The notes under the pieces are model-generated. The model was not told the DNA's origin, did not search any database, and was given only the letters and a program-made list of their open reading frames with translations. Below, one piece after another: positions 40,040 to 50,114 of a stretch of DNA of 64,000 nucleotides. The stretch is from Lineus longissimus (Eukaryota; Nemertea; Pilidiophora; Heteronemertea; Lineidae). Where the stretch lies: NCBI RefSeq assembly GCF_910592395.1, contig NC_088313.1:7196501-7260500 (forward strand). The letters are read 5' to 3'. The first letter of the stretch is position 1. Every line of letters begins with the position of its first letter. A program made the position numbers and the translations under genes.

Positions 40040-42922
40040 TCACTTGAAATGATCAACCAGGTCTTGAATGGCCCTTTCTTGGATGATGTCTAGTGTATAT
40101 GGTGGCGGGCCTACAAATTCAACTTTTCTCAATACATTGTGAGATTGCACCGCACTTTCATCATCCCTTCGGGGCCAGTCAAAGTGTTTAGTTCCACATT
40201 TCTGTTCCAAAAACTTGAAAGTGGTCAAATCAGCGGCGGTCTTTGTGACCCGCCCTATATAGAACTTTCCTTTTTTGGACCCTCTTGTGTAAAATAACAC
40301 TGCATAGTACTCATTGACTTGTGGTGCTATTGTAGTAGCACTGCCCTGTTGGTCGGACAACTTTACAACAGGAGGTTGCCAGTCAAGGTCAGATTTATCA
40401 TCATCTGACTGCATCTGATGATCGTCATCTGCAATACCCCCCTCCTCTGTTTCTAGGTCTTTCATTTCTATATCATTCTCGCTATGACCAGAGATCTCCA
40501 ACAGCTTAACAGCCCTCCATGCTTTCCAATTCAAGTACTCCACTCGAGCCCCATCATCTAAAGTCAAGTCTTCAATGACCACATTGTACCCTTCAGAAAA
40601 GCGATGTTGGAATTTTCTGATCATATCAGAACTCATATTTCTTTCCATCTTTGATACAACACTATTCTCTTCATTTTCCTGCTCACCATTATAGTCAACT
40701 TCAAATTTTCCCCTTGAGTGGCATGAGCAAAATTTTTGAATGTCAATGGGCCTGCAGAAACATAAAATTTCACGGTGGAACACTGTTCCTTCAAGATCCT
40801 TTGATGTCATCAACTGATGGATCTTCATGGTACCCTTCACTGGTTTAAGATTGACATCTTTCATGAAATCTACAGTGGAGCTAATATCTTGTGTGGATAT
40901 TTCATACATTGTAACCTTCAGGTTTTTTTCCAATGATTCTATTAACTGGTTAATATCAAGAATATCTTTTCCATAGGCTACTAACTGATCAGCCTTGTTC
41001 TTAATGGCTGCCCCAATGCCATCAGCTGGACCTTTGCCATGACTAGCCTCCAGGAAGTTCCAGGTCACCTGCTCAAAATTCCACTTTGTAAATGGCATAG
41101 TAGAAAGGAGATGAAAATTACTTTTGTTCCTGTACTGGGTAGTGGGTCTATCTGAGACAAAATGAATCGTCTTGATTCCAGTATTTGATAGATCATCTAA
41201 CACTGGAGTGAGATGCGCCCAGATTGCTTCAGCACAGTGACGTGGGTCAGCACTCAGCGTGCAGTAACACTTGGTAACCAAACCCTCAAAGGTTGCATGG
41301 GAAGTATGAAGAGAGACCTGTTTCCTGCTTCCACCAAAATGCATGGACTGAGTTTCAATTCCACCTTTGCAGGCGTAATTTTCACTAAAATCTACCTGGA
41401 GAACACATTCATCAGCCCTTAAAGTTTGTTTCTTTTGTTTTATTTCTTTGTACTGATGGAGGATTCTATACTGGTGAGGCAAAAGCAGTGCAAACTCCTT
41501 TTCAAATAGTTTACAAAGTTCACCAACTGTTGCTTTTTTCTCAACTTTTTTTGTAACCTTTACTGGAATTGTTTCACCCTGAGGATTTATTTTCTCTTCA
41601 TTCACTGTCTGCACTTCCAAATAGGTCGCAATCTGAGATGACACATTTTGATTATCAATATCAACCTTGTACATCCTTCCCCATTTTCCCTTACACTTAT
41701 CACAATCCTGAAACATACAGGCCTTTTCATCAGTAGAGCATGTGATTTCTTTCATGATCCTGAAAGGATCCCTGGACAAAAGAATACCCATTGTGTGAAG
41801 TTTTAAAGCTTTCAACTCACAGTTAAGGTGCTGCTTGCACTTCACAGTGTCACGCTGATTGACCTTTGGAGCTACAACATAGAATGGCCTAAGCCTTGTG
41901 AAAGAAGTATATGAAATGTCTTCACCGCTCTCTGCTTTGAATTTTGAATGAAGGTTTATCATAGAATCACAAATATACCTTTTCTGCTTTTTCTGCATGT
42001 TTCTTGTAATTGTTTCACGTTTCCCTGCAGTTGGTGAACTATTGACATATTCTAGGAAGAATGCCCTTACCATACCATCTACAGGGCGTTCAGTTTTCTT
42101 TCGTTTGTACTCTAGGATTGAACCAGTGCCAAGACATGACTTAACCACCTTATTAACACCTCTCTGTGTCAAGCCAATCTGTTCTCTTGCTTTTGATATC
42201 AATTTGTATTTCTGCATCATTTTCCCAAGTAGTGCTCTATGCATCACATGGGATTCTTTATGTTTCCTTGAACTTTTCTTCAACTTGTCATGCAATTCAG
42301 CAGTCAGAGCATAGCCAAAAACTAACTGCTTTCTGATATCATCACTGTTACCAGATTTCAAAACAGCATTTGCTTTGGAAGCTGGAGAAGATTCAACTGT
42401 AGTAACTGATCTGCCAGCAACTGCAGCTTGATCACCCAATTCAGTACTACCGGTACTACTGGTAGACTGCTTCTCCAACCTCCTCTTAACAACACGAATC
42501 TCTTTTTCTAGTCTTTTTATGGTTTCTTTTTGTTTATTTATTGTTCTGTATGCCTTTCTGTTCTCCCTTCGAACCTTCCTTCGGCCAGCTTGTTTTTGAT
42601 GGGATTGGCCGGGTTGAGGCTCCACTTCTGCATGCTGTGGGGTGTGGGGCGGAGTATCAATAGTGTCCTCAGGTGGGATAGCACCCACTTCCTCTTTTGC
42701 GGCCTGTCTTCGATGTCTCTGATCAACCTTCCATTTTCTTCTGAGTTGGCGCTGGTCCCTTGGTTGCATATTCTTTATGTTTGGTAGTTTTCCAGCTTCT
42801 TTTCTTTTTTTGTACCGGTCACGTTCTTTTTGTTTGTATGCTGCATAGGCCTCGGGATTTGCCCTTATTTTGTCCATATATCTTTTCATTGCCTCAACGT
42901 TCGACTTCTTTTTGGGTGGCAT
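40040..42922 (-). CDS. DDE-like transposase of the 4.7-kb transposon
   Basis: 960 aa, intact. The start is the ATG at 42922 (MPPKKKSNVEAMKRY), because the frame upstream of it crosses a splice-acceptor-like CTTCTTTTTCAG. A basic N-terminal DNA-binding-like region (residues 1-70) and a lysine/arginine coiled-coil stretch (about 110-155) come first. A cysteine cluster follows (C395, C402, C407, C410), probably zinc-binding. The likely catalytic core has D511 in VDFSENY, D591 in FVSDRPTTQYRN and E625 in NFLEASHGKG, with 33 residues between the last two. The C-terminus has a YYAVLFYTRG...FYIGRV segment. Similar multicopy proteins are common in fish, cnidarians and other marine animals, usually as uncharacterised. 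Calling it a transposase rests on the acidic triad pattern and on its position as the only gene between TIRs. Confidence 0.75.
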   Translation of the reverse strand: MPPKKKSNVEAMKRYMDKIRANPEAYAAYKQKERDRYKKRKEAGKLPNIKNMQPRDQRQLRRKWKVDQRHRRQAAKEEVGAIPPEDTIDTPPHTPQHAEVEPQPGQSHQKQAGRRKVRRENRKAYRTINKQKETIKRLEKEIRVVKRRLEKQSTSSTGSTELGDQAAVAGRSVTTVESSPASKANAVLKSGNSDDIRKQLVFGYALTAELHDKLKKSSRKHKESHVMHRALLGKMMQKYKLISKAREQIGLTQRGVNKVVKSCLGTGSILEYKRKKTERPVDGMVRAFFLEYVNSSPTAGKRETITRNMQKKQKRYICDSMINLHSKFKAESGEDISYTSFTRLRPFYVVAPKVNQRDTVKCKQHLNCELKALKLHTMGILLSRDPFRIMKEITCSTDEKACMFQDCDKCKGKWGRMYKVDIDNQNVSSQIATYLEVQTVNEEKINPQGETIPVKVTKKVEKKATVGELCKLFEKEFALLLPHQYRILHQYKEIKQKKQTLRADECVLQVDFSENYACKGGIETQSMHFGGSRKQVSLHTSHATFEGLVTKCYCTLSADPRHCAEAIWAHLTPVLDDLSNTGIKTIHFVSDRPTTQYRNKSNFHLLSTMPFTKWNFEQVTWNFLEASHGKGPADGIGAAIKNKADQLVAYGKDILDINQLIESLEKNLKVTMYEISTQDISSTVDFMKDVNLKPVKGTMKIHQLMTSKDLEGTVFHREILCFCRPIDIQKFCSCHSRGKFEVDYNGEQENEENSVVSKMERNMSSDMIRKFQHRFSEGYNVVIEDLTLDDGARVEYLNWKAWRAVKLLEISGHSENDIEMKDLETEEGGIADDDHQMQSDDDKSDLDWQPPVVKLSDQQGSATTIAPQVNEYYAVLFYTRGSKKGKFYIGRVTKTAADLTTFKFLEQKCGTKHFDWPRRDDESAVQSHNVLRKVEFVGPPPYTLDIIQERAIQDLVDHFK

Positions 42923-42989
42923 TGAGCTTCGCTGAAAAAGAAGGTGAGAGACCAACCAGCAAAATGGATTCTGAATTTCCGAGGTTAAA

Positions 42990-43794
42990 AATTACTTGAT
43001 TTTTATGTATAAAGTATACATTTGCGGGGAAAAGTTCGTTTTTGTCTGTACCATTATGGGACCCGTCTTTACCATGATTGAAATTTATAACAGTAAAGAC
43101 CATAGAAGATAACGGTAAAGACACACCCATCACCACCACATGGTAGTGTGTACACCTTAGGAATAAACATATGGCTTATAATTCTCTAGGCCCTTTCTTT
43201 TCCCGCCTCCATTGTGTTTCCAGGGAGGCACCAACCCTTATACTAAATTCTCGCCATTTCGGTAAAGACTGTCTATTAGTGTGACACTTACCAGAAAAGT
43301 TTTTTTTTCAAAGCTTGACCTTGCAGATGCTGGCAGAAATGTCAAAAGGGGAGCCCTACATCCTGGTACTTTGTAAAAATGTGATCTGCTCTCTCCATAG
43401 TCGATTTGATGAACTAAAAATTCAGCCTGTAAACTGTTGATAACGGTAAAGACAGCCACTTCAAACTTTGAATAAAATAATTTTTTCTTGTGACTAAGAA
43501 CAATCAGAAAGAAAATCCACTAAAGATGGATAGATTCACTATAGATTGATGCATTTATAAGTGATTCATTCCTTATACTACTGAAAATTAGGAGATGGAG
43601 ATGATCTAATTACTTTTACAATGATAACGGTAAAGACGAACCAACTTTAAAATGCCAATTTTTGGGCTTTAAATGAAAGTTCATCCACCTACTTTAGGGC
43701 ATTACACTGAAAAAGAGCACAGTTTTATCACAAAACCACCAAATACTTTTATTTACTGATATTTTCACATTTATGTTGAGATATTTTTGACATT
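42990..43794. other. Right 5' region of the DDE transposon, subterminal repeats
   Basis: This is upstream of the transposase and has no gene. GGTAAAGAC or its complement occurs near 43065, 43085, 43105, 43260, 43443 and 43628, mostly within GATAACGGTAAAGAC. It probably holds the promoter, a 5' UTR exon and transposase-binding sites. Confidence 0.65.
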
Positions 43795-43835
43795 TTGTCT
43801 TCACCATTATTTGTACATTTTTCTGAAAATGGCCC
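43795..43835 (-). repeat. Right terminal inverted repeat
   Basis: Inverted match to 39143-39183, followed directly by the ACT duplication. Confidence 0.92.
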
Positions 43836-43838
43836 ACT

Positions 43839-44506
43839 GCTGAAACTCTTGCTGTTCGTCCAAAACCGGATGAAATTCCGTCAATATTTACCGATTTTAG
43901 GCATTTTCAAGATTTGACACTCCTAAACAACACCTAATTATCCCTTCTGAAATCTCATAGAAACGGATTTAGTGGTAATTGTAAGTATAAACCTCCGTTT
44001 TGATGAAAATGATTTGACATCTCCAGCGGAATCAAGAGTTTATAATTTATTTTGTAGTTCCAACTTGGCCGATGGTGGCGCATGCCCAATTTTCGTAACA
44101 TCCGGGCACTTTTCCAATTAAATTAGCATCAGAAAATCAGCTGATTTCAGTCAGTTTGGGTAGGTTTATTGTATATTTTGACAATGTTTTCATTCTTGTT
44201 ATCTCGTGACAGTTGACTAATGTTGTTCTTGACAGTCCTGAGACTCGAATGCTCTGTATTTAAAGGTTTTGTTGGGTAGTTTGATGAAAATATCAATGTT
44301 TTTCTTTTCATTTCCTGGTTCATGCATTCAGCATTGCATGGTTTTAGTGACAGTGTGGCAGTGTTCTGTGAGTGACCAGGCCATGTTTGGCTATAGCTGT
44401 GTGTACTATAGCACCATCTGTAACTCTGAACCAATAAAGCCTTGGGGGAGATGTCTCATTGACATAAATGATATAATTGAAAGTACCAATACCGACTAAG
44501 ATATTA
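43839..44506. other. hAT-like element interior, no gene
   Basis: Resumes the hAT-like sequence to the right of the DDE transposon. It contains an AATAAA (44433-44438). Open frames at 44147 and 44269 are antisense to each other and show no domain. Confidence 0.5.
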
Positions 44507-44576
44507 TTCTTTATTTTGAGGTATTATTAGCTCAGCTGAAAAGCTGAGCTATTCATATGAGTAAATGGTAGAATGA

Positions 44577-44613
44577 GTGTCCGTCTGTCTGTCTGTGTGT
44601 CTGTCTGTCTGTC
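44577..44613. repeat. (TCTG)n microsatellite
   Basis: TCCGTCTGTCTGTCTGTGTG and following repeats, near the left end of the 3.3-kb element. Confidence 0.9.
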
Positions 44614-45013
44614 CGTTAAACAGGCACGTTTCAAAACTATGGCGGATAGGCGATAGATTTTCCCTCTGAGGCGTTGAGACCCTTCAGGACTCCTGAATAG
44701 ACCAAATGTGGGTCCGGCAGGATGAGCGGTTTGGCCACTAGGTGGCACCGAGCGAAATTTTCCAAAAACTTTTCCAGCAGCTGATTTCTCAGTTGGGGAT
44801 CATGAATCAAATCTAATTTTATAGAGCAAAGCTTTCTCTTTCATTATCAATAGGCGTAGTTCATGAATTTCTCACCAGGTGGTGTTACTGGCGCAATTTA
44901 GTGAGCACCCCCCAAGAAGAGCATTTTAAATTTCGCGCGAGTTATCCCACGTCCAATCACACATGCAGCGAACGTCACGTCTCGAGTCTGCGCAGTTCAG
45001 ACGTAAGGAGACC

Positions 45014-45793
45014 ATGCTATGGAATAGATCGCGTTCTGTCAATTCAGAGGTAAGTTCTCATTAAATTCACAATTTCATAGGCGATAATATTTGGCTGCTT
45101 GTGTTATTGCATGTTGATGACATTAGGGAAGGCTTGGATTGTTTAATTGGATGTGATTAATTTGAAATAGTTCGTCGACGATCGTTGAAAAACGATCTGC
45201 GAAATGCAGCTTGGTTGGTCTGAGAAACGATGTCAAAGTCCGGCTTTAAATCATGGATTTCTCAACAAATAACTCTTGTCACATAGCAGAACTAATGTGA
45301 ATAAACAAGACAATAATAAACATCGTTCTGATATCATCGGGTAAGGTTGCCAATGTACATAAACAGTGTAATTGAGGATCGAAGCCAGCGATTTGAAATG
45401 TCAACAAACAATAAATGCGATATGATACACACTGACACTTGCACACTGTACATAGCACAATGCTTCAAACGGGGCCGATTCATCACTCTCTTATCACAAT
45501 GTATTCCCAATCATATCAATGAACTTCCTTGATCATTCGGCCCTAGCGCCTTATCAGTTGTTGTTGGCCTTGTATTTGATATAAAACTTGGCTAGCTTAC
45601 CTATTCTATCAAAATTAAAATGTTATCTCCTCATCATGTTTTGCAGGACAGGAATGATCTGCAGCTGCATTTGAACATATTTGGTGACCACATCTCAAAG
45701 ATGACCAAGAGAGAGGATCGAGCTATGACTTTGCACATCCCATCGACTTCGGTGTTCACCAGTGCAATCATCAGAAGAGCCAGGCAATTCTAG
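45014..45793 (+). CDS. Possible two-exon mini-gene inside the 3.3-kb element
   Basis: ATG at 45014 opens 12 codons ending at 45049, directly before GTAAGT, a canonical splice donor. A TTTTGCAG acceptor (to 45646) opens a second exon 45647-45793 that stays in frame for 48 codons and ends TAG, followed by AATAAA at 45838-45843. The predicted 60-aa product contains NIFGDHISKMTKRE and ends in AIIRRARQF; I recognise no family. A CRE-like ACGTCACGT lies about 40 bp upstream of the ATG. Donor, acceptor, phase-0 join and poly(A) signal line up, but the protein is short and could be chance or a captured gene fragment. Confidence 0.35.
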
Positions 45794-45967
45794 TATTCAA
45801 GTATTTCATTCTGTAATACTTACCTCAAAATTTACTAAATAAAGAAAACCGCATGTGGCAGTTGGTTAAAAAAATCAATCTGTTTAAAGTTTTTACTTGC
45901 TATCATTATTATCAACATTTCAATGGTGGCATTCTGCTAAGGTTTGTTAAGAGTTTCACTTGACTTA

Positions 45968-47268
45968 AGCAGGGTGTACACTAGTAAAATATTAGCAACA
46001 TTTTACCAACATTTGACCAACATTTTTACAACAATTTTGCAACAAGCCCTTCAAGGCCCTGTGTTCACTAGCAACAAAATTGCAACAAATTAGCAACATT
46101 TTTACAACATGTTGGTAAATTGTTGCAAACTTTTTAGTGGGAACAAAGGGAAACAGGTATTTTGGAGGGAAAATGGATGATTCCAAGGAGAGAAGATGTG
46201 TTTTGAGTGCTTCTGCAGCAATTTTAGCTGTCATTGTTGAGAGACGGAAGAGGCGGCGAAATAACCAAAGAGAATATGGACCAGGCCCTGGATCAAAATG
46301 AGGGTGGATGATGGGGCATACCACTGCCTGTTAAGGCCGCGTATCCATAGGGTATGCCCTTGTGTAGTGTGGCGTTATGGCGTAACAGCCTTGTGACCTG
46401 GCACTATGCCCTGAGTCTCCATTGGATATTCCTTTTTGGTCATGTAGGCCTTTGTAGTCCTCATTTCGCAACGGTCAATCGCGTTTATCCGCACGCTGTC
46501 ATTATTTCAGAAGACAATTTCTTATGAATATTGAAAATGAAAATACAAGTAACTTGTATTTTCACTTGCAACATCAAATTGACATGTACATGTATATAAA
46601 ACCTGACTTTTAAGCAACAAATTACAGGTTCGTGCTTGTTATGATAATCATCAGTTTCGGGGTCCCAGAGTAGTTCCCGTTGATGAACCTCTTGAATTAA
46701 TTTCGCCTCAGACATTGCTTCCGTGTTGTTCACTCGCAAAAGAATGGACATGTTCAATCCCAATATGGGCCTATATTCCCAATCCACAGTGCATATATGC
46801 CCGCAATGTGACACGGCATAACCTATGGGAACGATCAATAACACCAACGAAGGTTCATTGTCCGTGTGGCGCGCCAGGCGGTAAAAAGGGAATGTTGTGC
46901 AGGGCACGGAACAGCCTATGGATACGCAGCCTAAAGGAGTTGCGGCTGACTGACAAGCCGTCACAAAAACTTCTAGAAAAGGTTTCATCACCCTACGAAG
47001 CAAGACACTCACTTGAGAGTTGCTATACCTGCTTCTTGTTCAAGTCACATGAACTCCGGTAGATCACATGACGCAAATCCTATTTCTGATTGGCTGAAGA
47101 GTTTGCAACATTTTTACAACATGCAACAAAGAATTGCATTGCATTTAATTTGCAACAATTTTACAACATGTTGTAAGACGCGTTTTGCTCTGTACACACT
47201 TTTTGCAACATTTGTTGCAACTGGAAATGTAAAAATGTTCCTAATATTTTACTAGTGTACACAGGCCT
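45968..47268. mobile_element. Harbinger-like element (outer), 1.3 kb
   Basis: Terminal inverted repeats: the left end contains GTGTACACTAGTAAAATATT and the right end, reverse-complemented, contains the same word, extending over about 35 bp with a few mismatches. TTA flanks both sides (45965-45967 and 47269-47271), matching the TWA target preference of PIF/Harbinger. No transposase is seen, so it is non-autonomous. It is rich in direct and inverted AACATTTTTACAACATG words. It carries a second insertion at 46335-46931. Confidence 0.75.
46335..46931. mobile_element. Harbinger-like MITE (inner), 597 bp
   Basis: Ends GGCCGCGTATCCATAGG (left) and, reverse-complemented on the right, GGCTGCGTATCCATAGG. 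TAA flanks both sides (46332-46334 and 46932-46934). The open frames here (46485-47012 minus, 46715-47062 plus) run across the element boundary and overlap each other, so they are not genes. Confidence 0.8.
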
Positions 47269-47271
47269 TTA

Positions 47272-47875
47272 GGCAATAATAGAGTTGGGTAGAGCATTTT
47301 GTTAATGTTACCCTTTTAGTTAGGGAAACTGGTGCCTTCTGCATTAGGTGGACCCCACTTACTCATCTGTCAGACCGGCCTCACACGTCGGCATTAGAGT
47401 TTAAGGTCCAGTCTGCGAGATTTACCCATTTCTACCCAGCCAAAAGCGGGTGATTGGGCTAGTCTCTCCATGTGATTCAATTCGCATGGATTCTTGTGTC
47501 CCGGTGCTGAAAGGATCCCTCCACAAGGGCAGACTACATCCGGTGGCACTGAAGTATGGAAGAAAGACAGAAGACGACCAATTTGCGAAAAGGATCATCA
47601 TCATCATCATCATGGTAACAGCTGAGGATGAATCATGTTGCTGTGTGTAGAATTGATGGTCCAATATTGGTTAGGTTATCTGTTTGTGCACACATTGCAA
47701 GGGTGGAGCTTGCTTGAAGTAGATTGCGCCAGTCTACCGTAATTCACTGTTACACATCCAGAAGCTAATATCCTTAGGCTTTGAGTCCTTAGTTTAGTAG
47801 AGTTTGACGAGTAATGTAATATATACGAACAACGCAGCAACAACTCAGCTGAGCGCCAGGCCCTTGGGCCTCTTG
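47272..47875. other. Right part of the 3.3-kb element, no gene
   Basis: Contains an (ATC)n microsatellite at 47594-47612. The 66-codon frame at 47450 owes its isoleucine run to this microsatellite and is not called. Confidence 0.5.
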
Positions 47876-47897
47876 TTCTTTATTTTGAGGTATTATT

Positions 47898-48903
47898 CTT
47901 TATCTTCAGATCTGGCTGGATGAAGAGAATTGAGGCAGATTCAGCAGAGTGAGGGATTGTGGTTGTCCAGCAGCGAATACATTCGATGGTACTTGAGATG
48001 TATTATCCGTTATTTTCATCTGTAATTTGCAAATGAGTTGAATAATAATGTATGAACTTGATTTATAATGCTTCTAGTCTTTCTGTGTCTGTAATCTGTT
48101 ATTAGCCACATTTTAAACAGTCGACTGGCGTCCTTACTCTCATCCGATCATTTTGATATATTACAATCCTGGTTAGAATATTAATGGTGTTGGCAAAGTT
48201 TGGCGGCCATCTTGGTTTCAATGGTGGCCATATTGGTTTCAATATGGCCGCCTGATGGCGGTTGCATGAAAAGGGATAAAGATTGACTGACCTCGAGCTG
48301 CATATCATACCAGTGTCTTAGTTTAAGAAACTGAAATGATATCTGCCAACATCCTTATTACTAGCAGCCATATTCCAATATTTGTCCTTGGCGGCCATCT
48401 TGGAATGCCGCCATATTGAATTCCAACCCGAAGATCCATAATCATCAAGTTTTACTACTCCTTTGGCTTGCAATGGGAGTCGGAGCTACAGAAAAGGTTG
48501 CGAAGTTGCATAGTTTTGGTGGCCATCTTGGATTATTGGTAGCCATCTTGGATTTTGGCGGCCATTTTGAATTTGTTAGGACGGTCATCATAATATGACT
48601 CCGTTCTATAAATTTTGCTGAAAAATATTCATAAATAAGATTCCTACAGCTAAAATACTGATCATTTTCTCACCCCGGCAGCCATGTTGGATGCCATTTG
48701 ACCTTTGACCCTGTAAGGCATTTTCCCTTTGGAGCCCTTGGTCAAAATGTCCCAATCTTGCGAAGTTCAAATGCCTATAACTTTGGACTGAACAGGAATT
48801 TTTCCATTCTGTAAAAGCCATAATGCTTATAATAGCTGATACTTGAATTATAGCCTGCAATATTAATTACATATGTAATGGTTTATTTTGACCTGAACAC
48901 CCT
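47898..48903. repeat. hAT-like interior with GGCGGCCATCTTGG-type repeats
   Basis: From about 48190 to 48690 the words GGCGGCCATCTTGG, GGTGGCCAT and GCCGCCATATTG recur in both orientations around TTGGATTTTGGCGGCC. No gene is seen. It ends in the right TIR of the hAT-like element. Confidence 0.7.
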
Positions 48904-49105
48904 ACACAAAAGGCCGATACTAAACACGCCCACCGGCCAGCAGTAGGCCTATCATCAATCTTTTTCATTCGTCATATACATTTAATACAAAGTTACAAAC
49001 CTTCTTTTCACATTTTGATTCCGAACAAAAATCGATCACCCAGAAGTATTAAGGTAGCAGGAAGGGTTGGGCGTTTGTGGTTTCTGAGTCTGAGGGGGTT
49101 GGTGT

Positions 49106-49169
49106 CTGTTGACTGTGCTTTAAGAGAGACTAGGCATGGCGCCAGTCTCTCTTAAAGCACAGTCAACAG
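49106..49169. repeat. Perfect 26-bp-arm palindrome
   Basis: Left arm 49106-49131 (starts CTGTTGACTGTGC) and right arm 49144-49169 are exact inverted copies around a 12-base loop AGGCATGGCGCC. In RNA or single-stranded DNA this is a strong hairpin. The right half recurs at 49484-49545. Confidence 0.92.
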
Positions 49170-49545
49170 GCATTTGGTCTCAGTATTTGGGTTTTGATTG
49201 CCATGACTGTACCCCTGTAAAAGTCAGAGGAGGAGAAGTTTGGAATGATGAAAGCATTGAAGAAGAAGAAATGTTATTATTGAGGAAAGCAAAATTTATT
49301 ATGAGACTAGAAGGCAGTGTCCTGACTTGATTATTTTGAAAATGGCGGTCTGAACACATTAAAAGGTGGAACATGGCATTTTATCGACTTTGAAGTGCTC
49401 CGCAGTTAAAGGGAGACTATAGGCAGCAGCTAGGTAGGCAAGATAAAGTCATACAAATTTGCCAATAGGGGTCAGTCATATCTCTAGGCATGGCGCCAGT
49501 CTCTCTTAAAGCACAGTCAACAGGCATTTGGTCTTAGTATTTGGG
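49130..49545. repeat. 62-bp direct repeat, two copies
   Basis: 49130-49191 and 49484-49545 (both starting CTAGGCATGGCGCCAG) differ at one base. The second copy has only the right half of the palindrome. The pair could be transposon ends or a local duplication. Confidence 0.88.
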
Positions 49546-50114
49546 TAAGTACAGAATCAAGGCAGCACAGAGAGCAATGATTGAACGATGCTGTGGACAA
49601 GTCCAAGGATACTGCATCAGTCACGACCAACTTCTCATCAGAAAGCGTCACCACCAGCATATTCAATGTTCAGTTCCAACCTGTACCAGTCCAATGCACG
49701 CCTGTCATGGTCAGCAGTGGTCAGCTTAGCGCGATATGGAACATTCTTCCGAAACTCAAGCGAGGGAAGTCTGCTCATTTGCCTATCTCGCGCACTGCTC
49801 CTTCTTGTCAAACATCGTAGTGAAATCGTGGTACAGTGGGGCGTCCTCGAGGATTGCAGCTGGTCGGACAGACGTGAGGTGGAATGTGGGCGGCTGCACT
49901 TCTTCGTTGATGTGCGATGGCAGATAGCACAGTTGTTGCGTTGCATGACAGCTGAAAGTGAATGTGATATCATAGAACTGAGGCGTTTGCAATGAGACTA
50001 TAGGTGAAGTAGAAGCAAGGAGTGAAATGGGCCATCTTCCAGTGACTAATATACAGAGTAAGGGCCCTGGGTGTTGTTAGATTCAGCATTGAATGTATTC
50101 CTCGTACAAGCGTG
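49546..50114. other. No confident gene
   Basis: Several overlapping frames on both strands (49541-49995) are open at once. One plus frame (49581-49820) starts at a TTG and has a stop codon just upstream. Nothing in it is recognisable. It may be a decayed exon or repeat. Confidence 0.4.

Larger units (their letters stand above)
39143..43835 (-). mobile_element. Complete 4.7-kb DNA transposon with 41-bp TIRs
   Basis: The termini 39143-39183 and 43795-43835 are inverted repeats of 41 bp with two mismatches, starting GGGCCATTTTCAG at each outer end. ACT flanks both sides (39140-39142 and 43836-43838), a 3-bp target duplication. The single large gene, on the minus strand, is an intact DDE-like transposase. 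Words of the form ATAAYGGTAAAGAC recur near both ends and are likely transposase-binding sites. A 3-bp duplication with a GGG terminus is compatible with a few superfamilies such as Zator, but I cannot assign it. The intact TIRs, duplication and reading frame indicate recent activity. Confidence 0.88.
44529..47875. mobile_element. 3.3-kb insertion with a 22-bp target duplication
   Basis: Identical 22-bp direct repeats beginning TTCTTTATTTTG lie at 44507-44528 and 47876-47897. The left end begins with the palindrome AGCTCAGCTGAAAAGCTGAG; the right end reads CTCAGCTGAGCGCC followed by CCTTGGGCCTCTTG. The ends share CTCAGCTGA in opposite orientation. Without its nested Harbinger-like element it is about 2.0 kb. 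A long duplication with unlike ends suggests insertion by a retroposition-like mechanism, but no reverse transcriptase is visible and I cannot name the family. Confidence 0.75.
38746..48903. mobile_element. hAT-like element, 10.2 kb including nested insertions
   Basis: Left end TAGGGTGTTCAGGTCA (from 38746); right end TGACCTGAACACCCT (to 48903). The two form inverted repeats of about 15 bp. A perfect 8-bp direct repeat, ACACAAAA, flanks the element (38738-38745 and 48904-48911). An 8-bp duplication and a (T/C)AGGG end are the hallmarks of hAT transposons. Without the nested elements only about 2.1 kb is its own sequence, and no hAT transposase is visible, so it is a non-autonomous or internally deleted copy. 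An AATAAA signal occurs at 44433-44438. Confidence 0.8.

Noticed and set aside
40651-42787. Plus-strand frames inside the transposase gene
   Set aside because: They are antisense shadows of an intact 960-aa gene.
46485-47062. 175-aa and 115-aa overlapping frames on opposite strands
   Set aside because: Both cross the boundary of the inner Harbinger-like element and have no recognisable domain.
47450-47664. Small frames with isoleucine or methionine runs
   Set aside because: The runs come from an (ATC)n microsatellite.
49541-49995. Cluster of overlapping frames (up to 135 aa)
   Set aside because: Several frames on both strands are open at once; the best plus frame lacks an ATG and follows a stop, and none matches a family I know.
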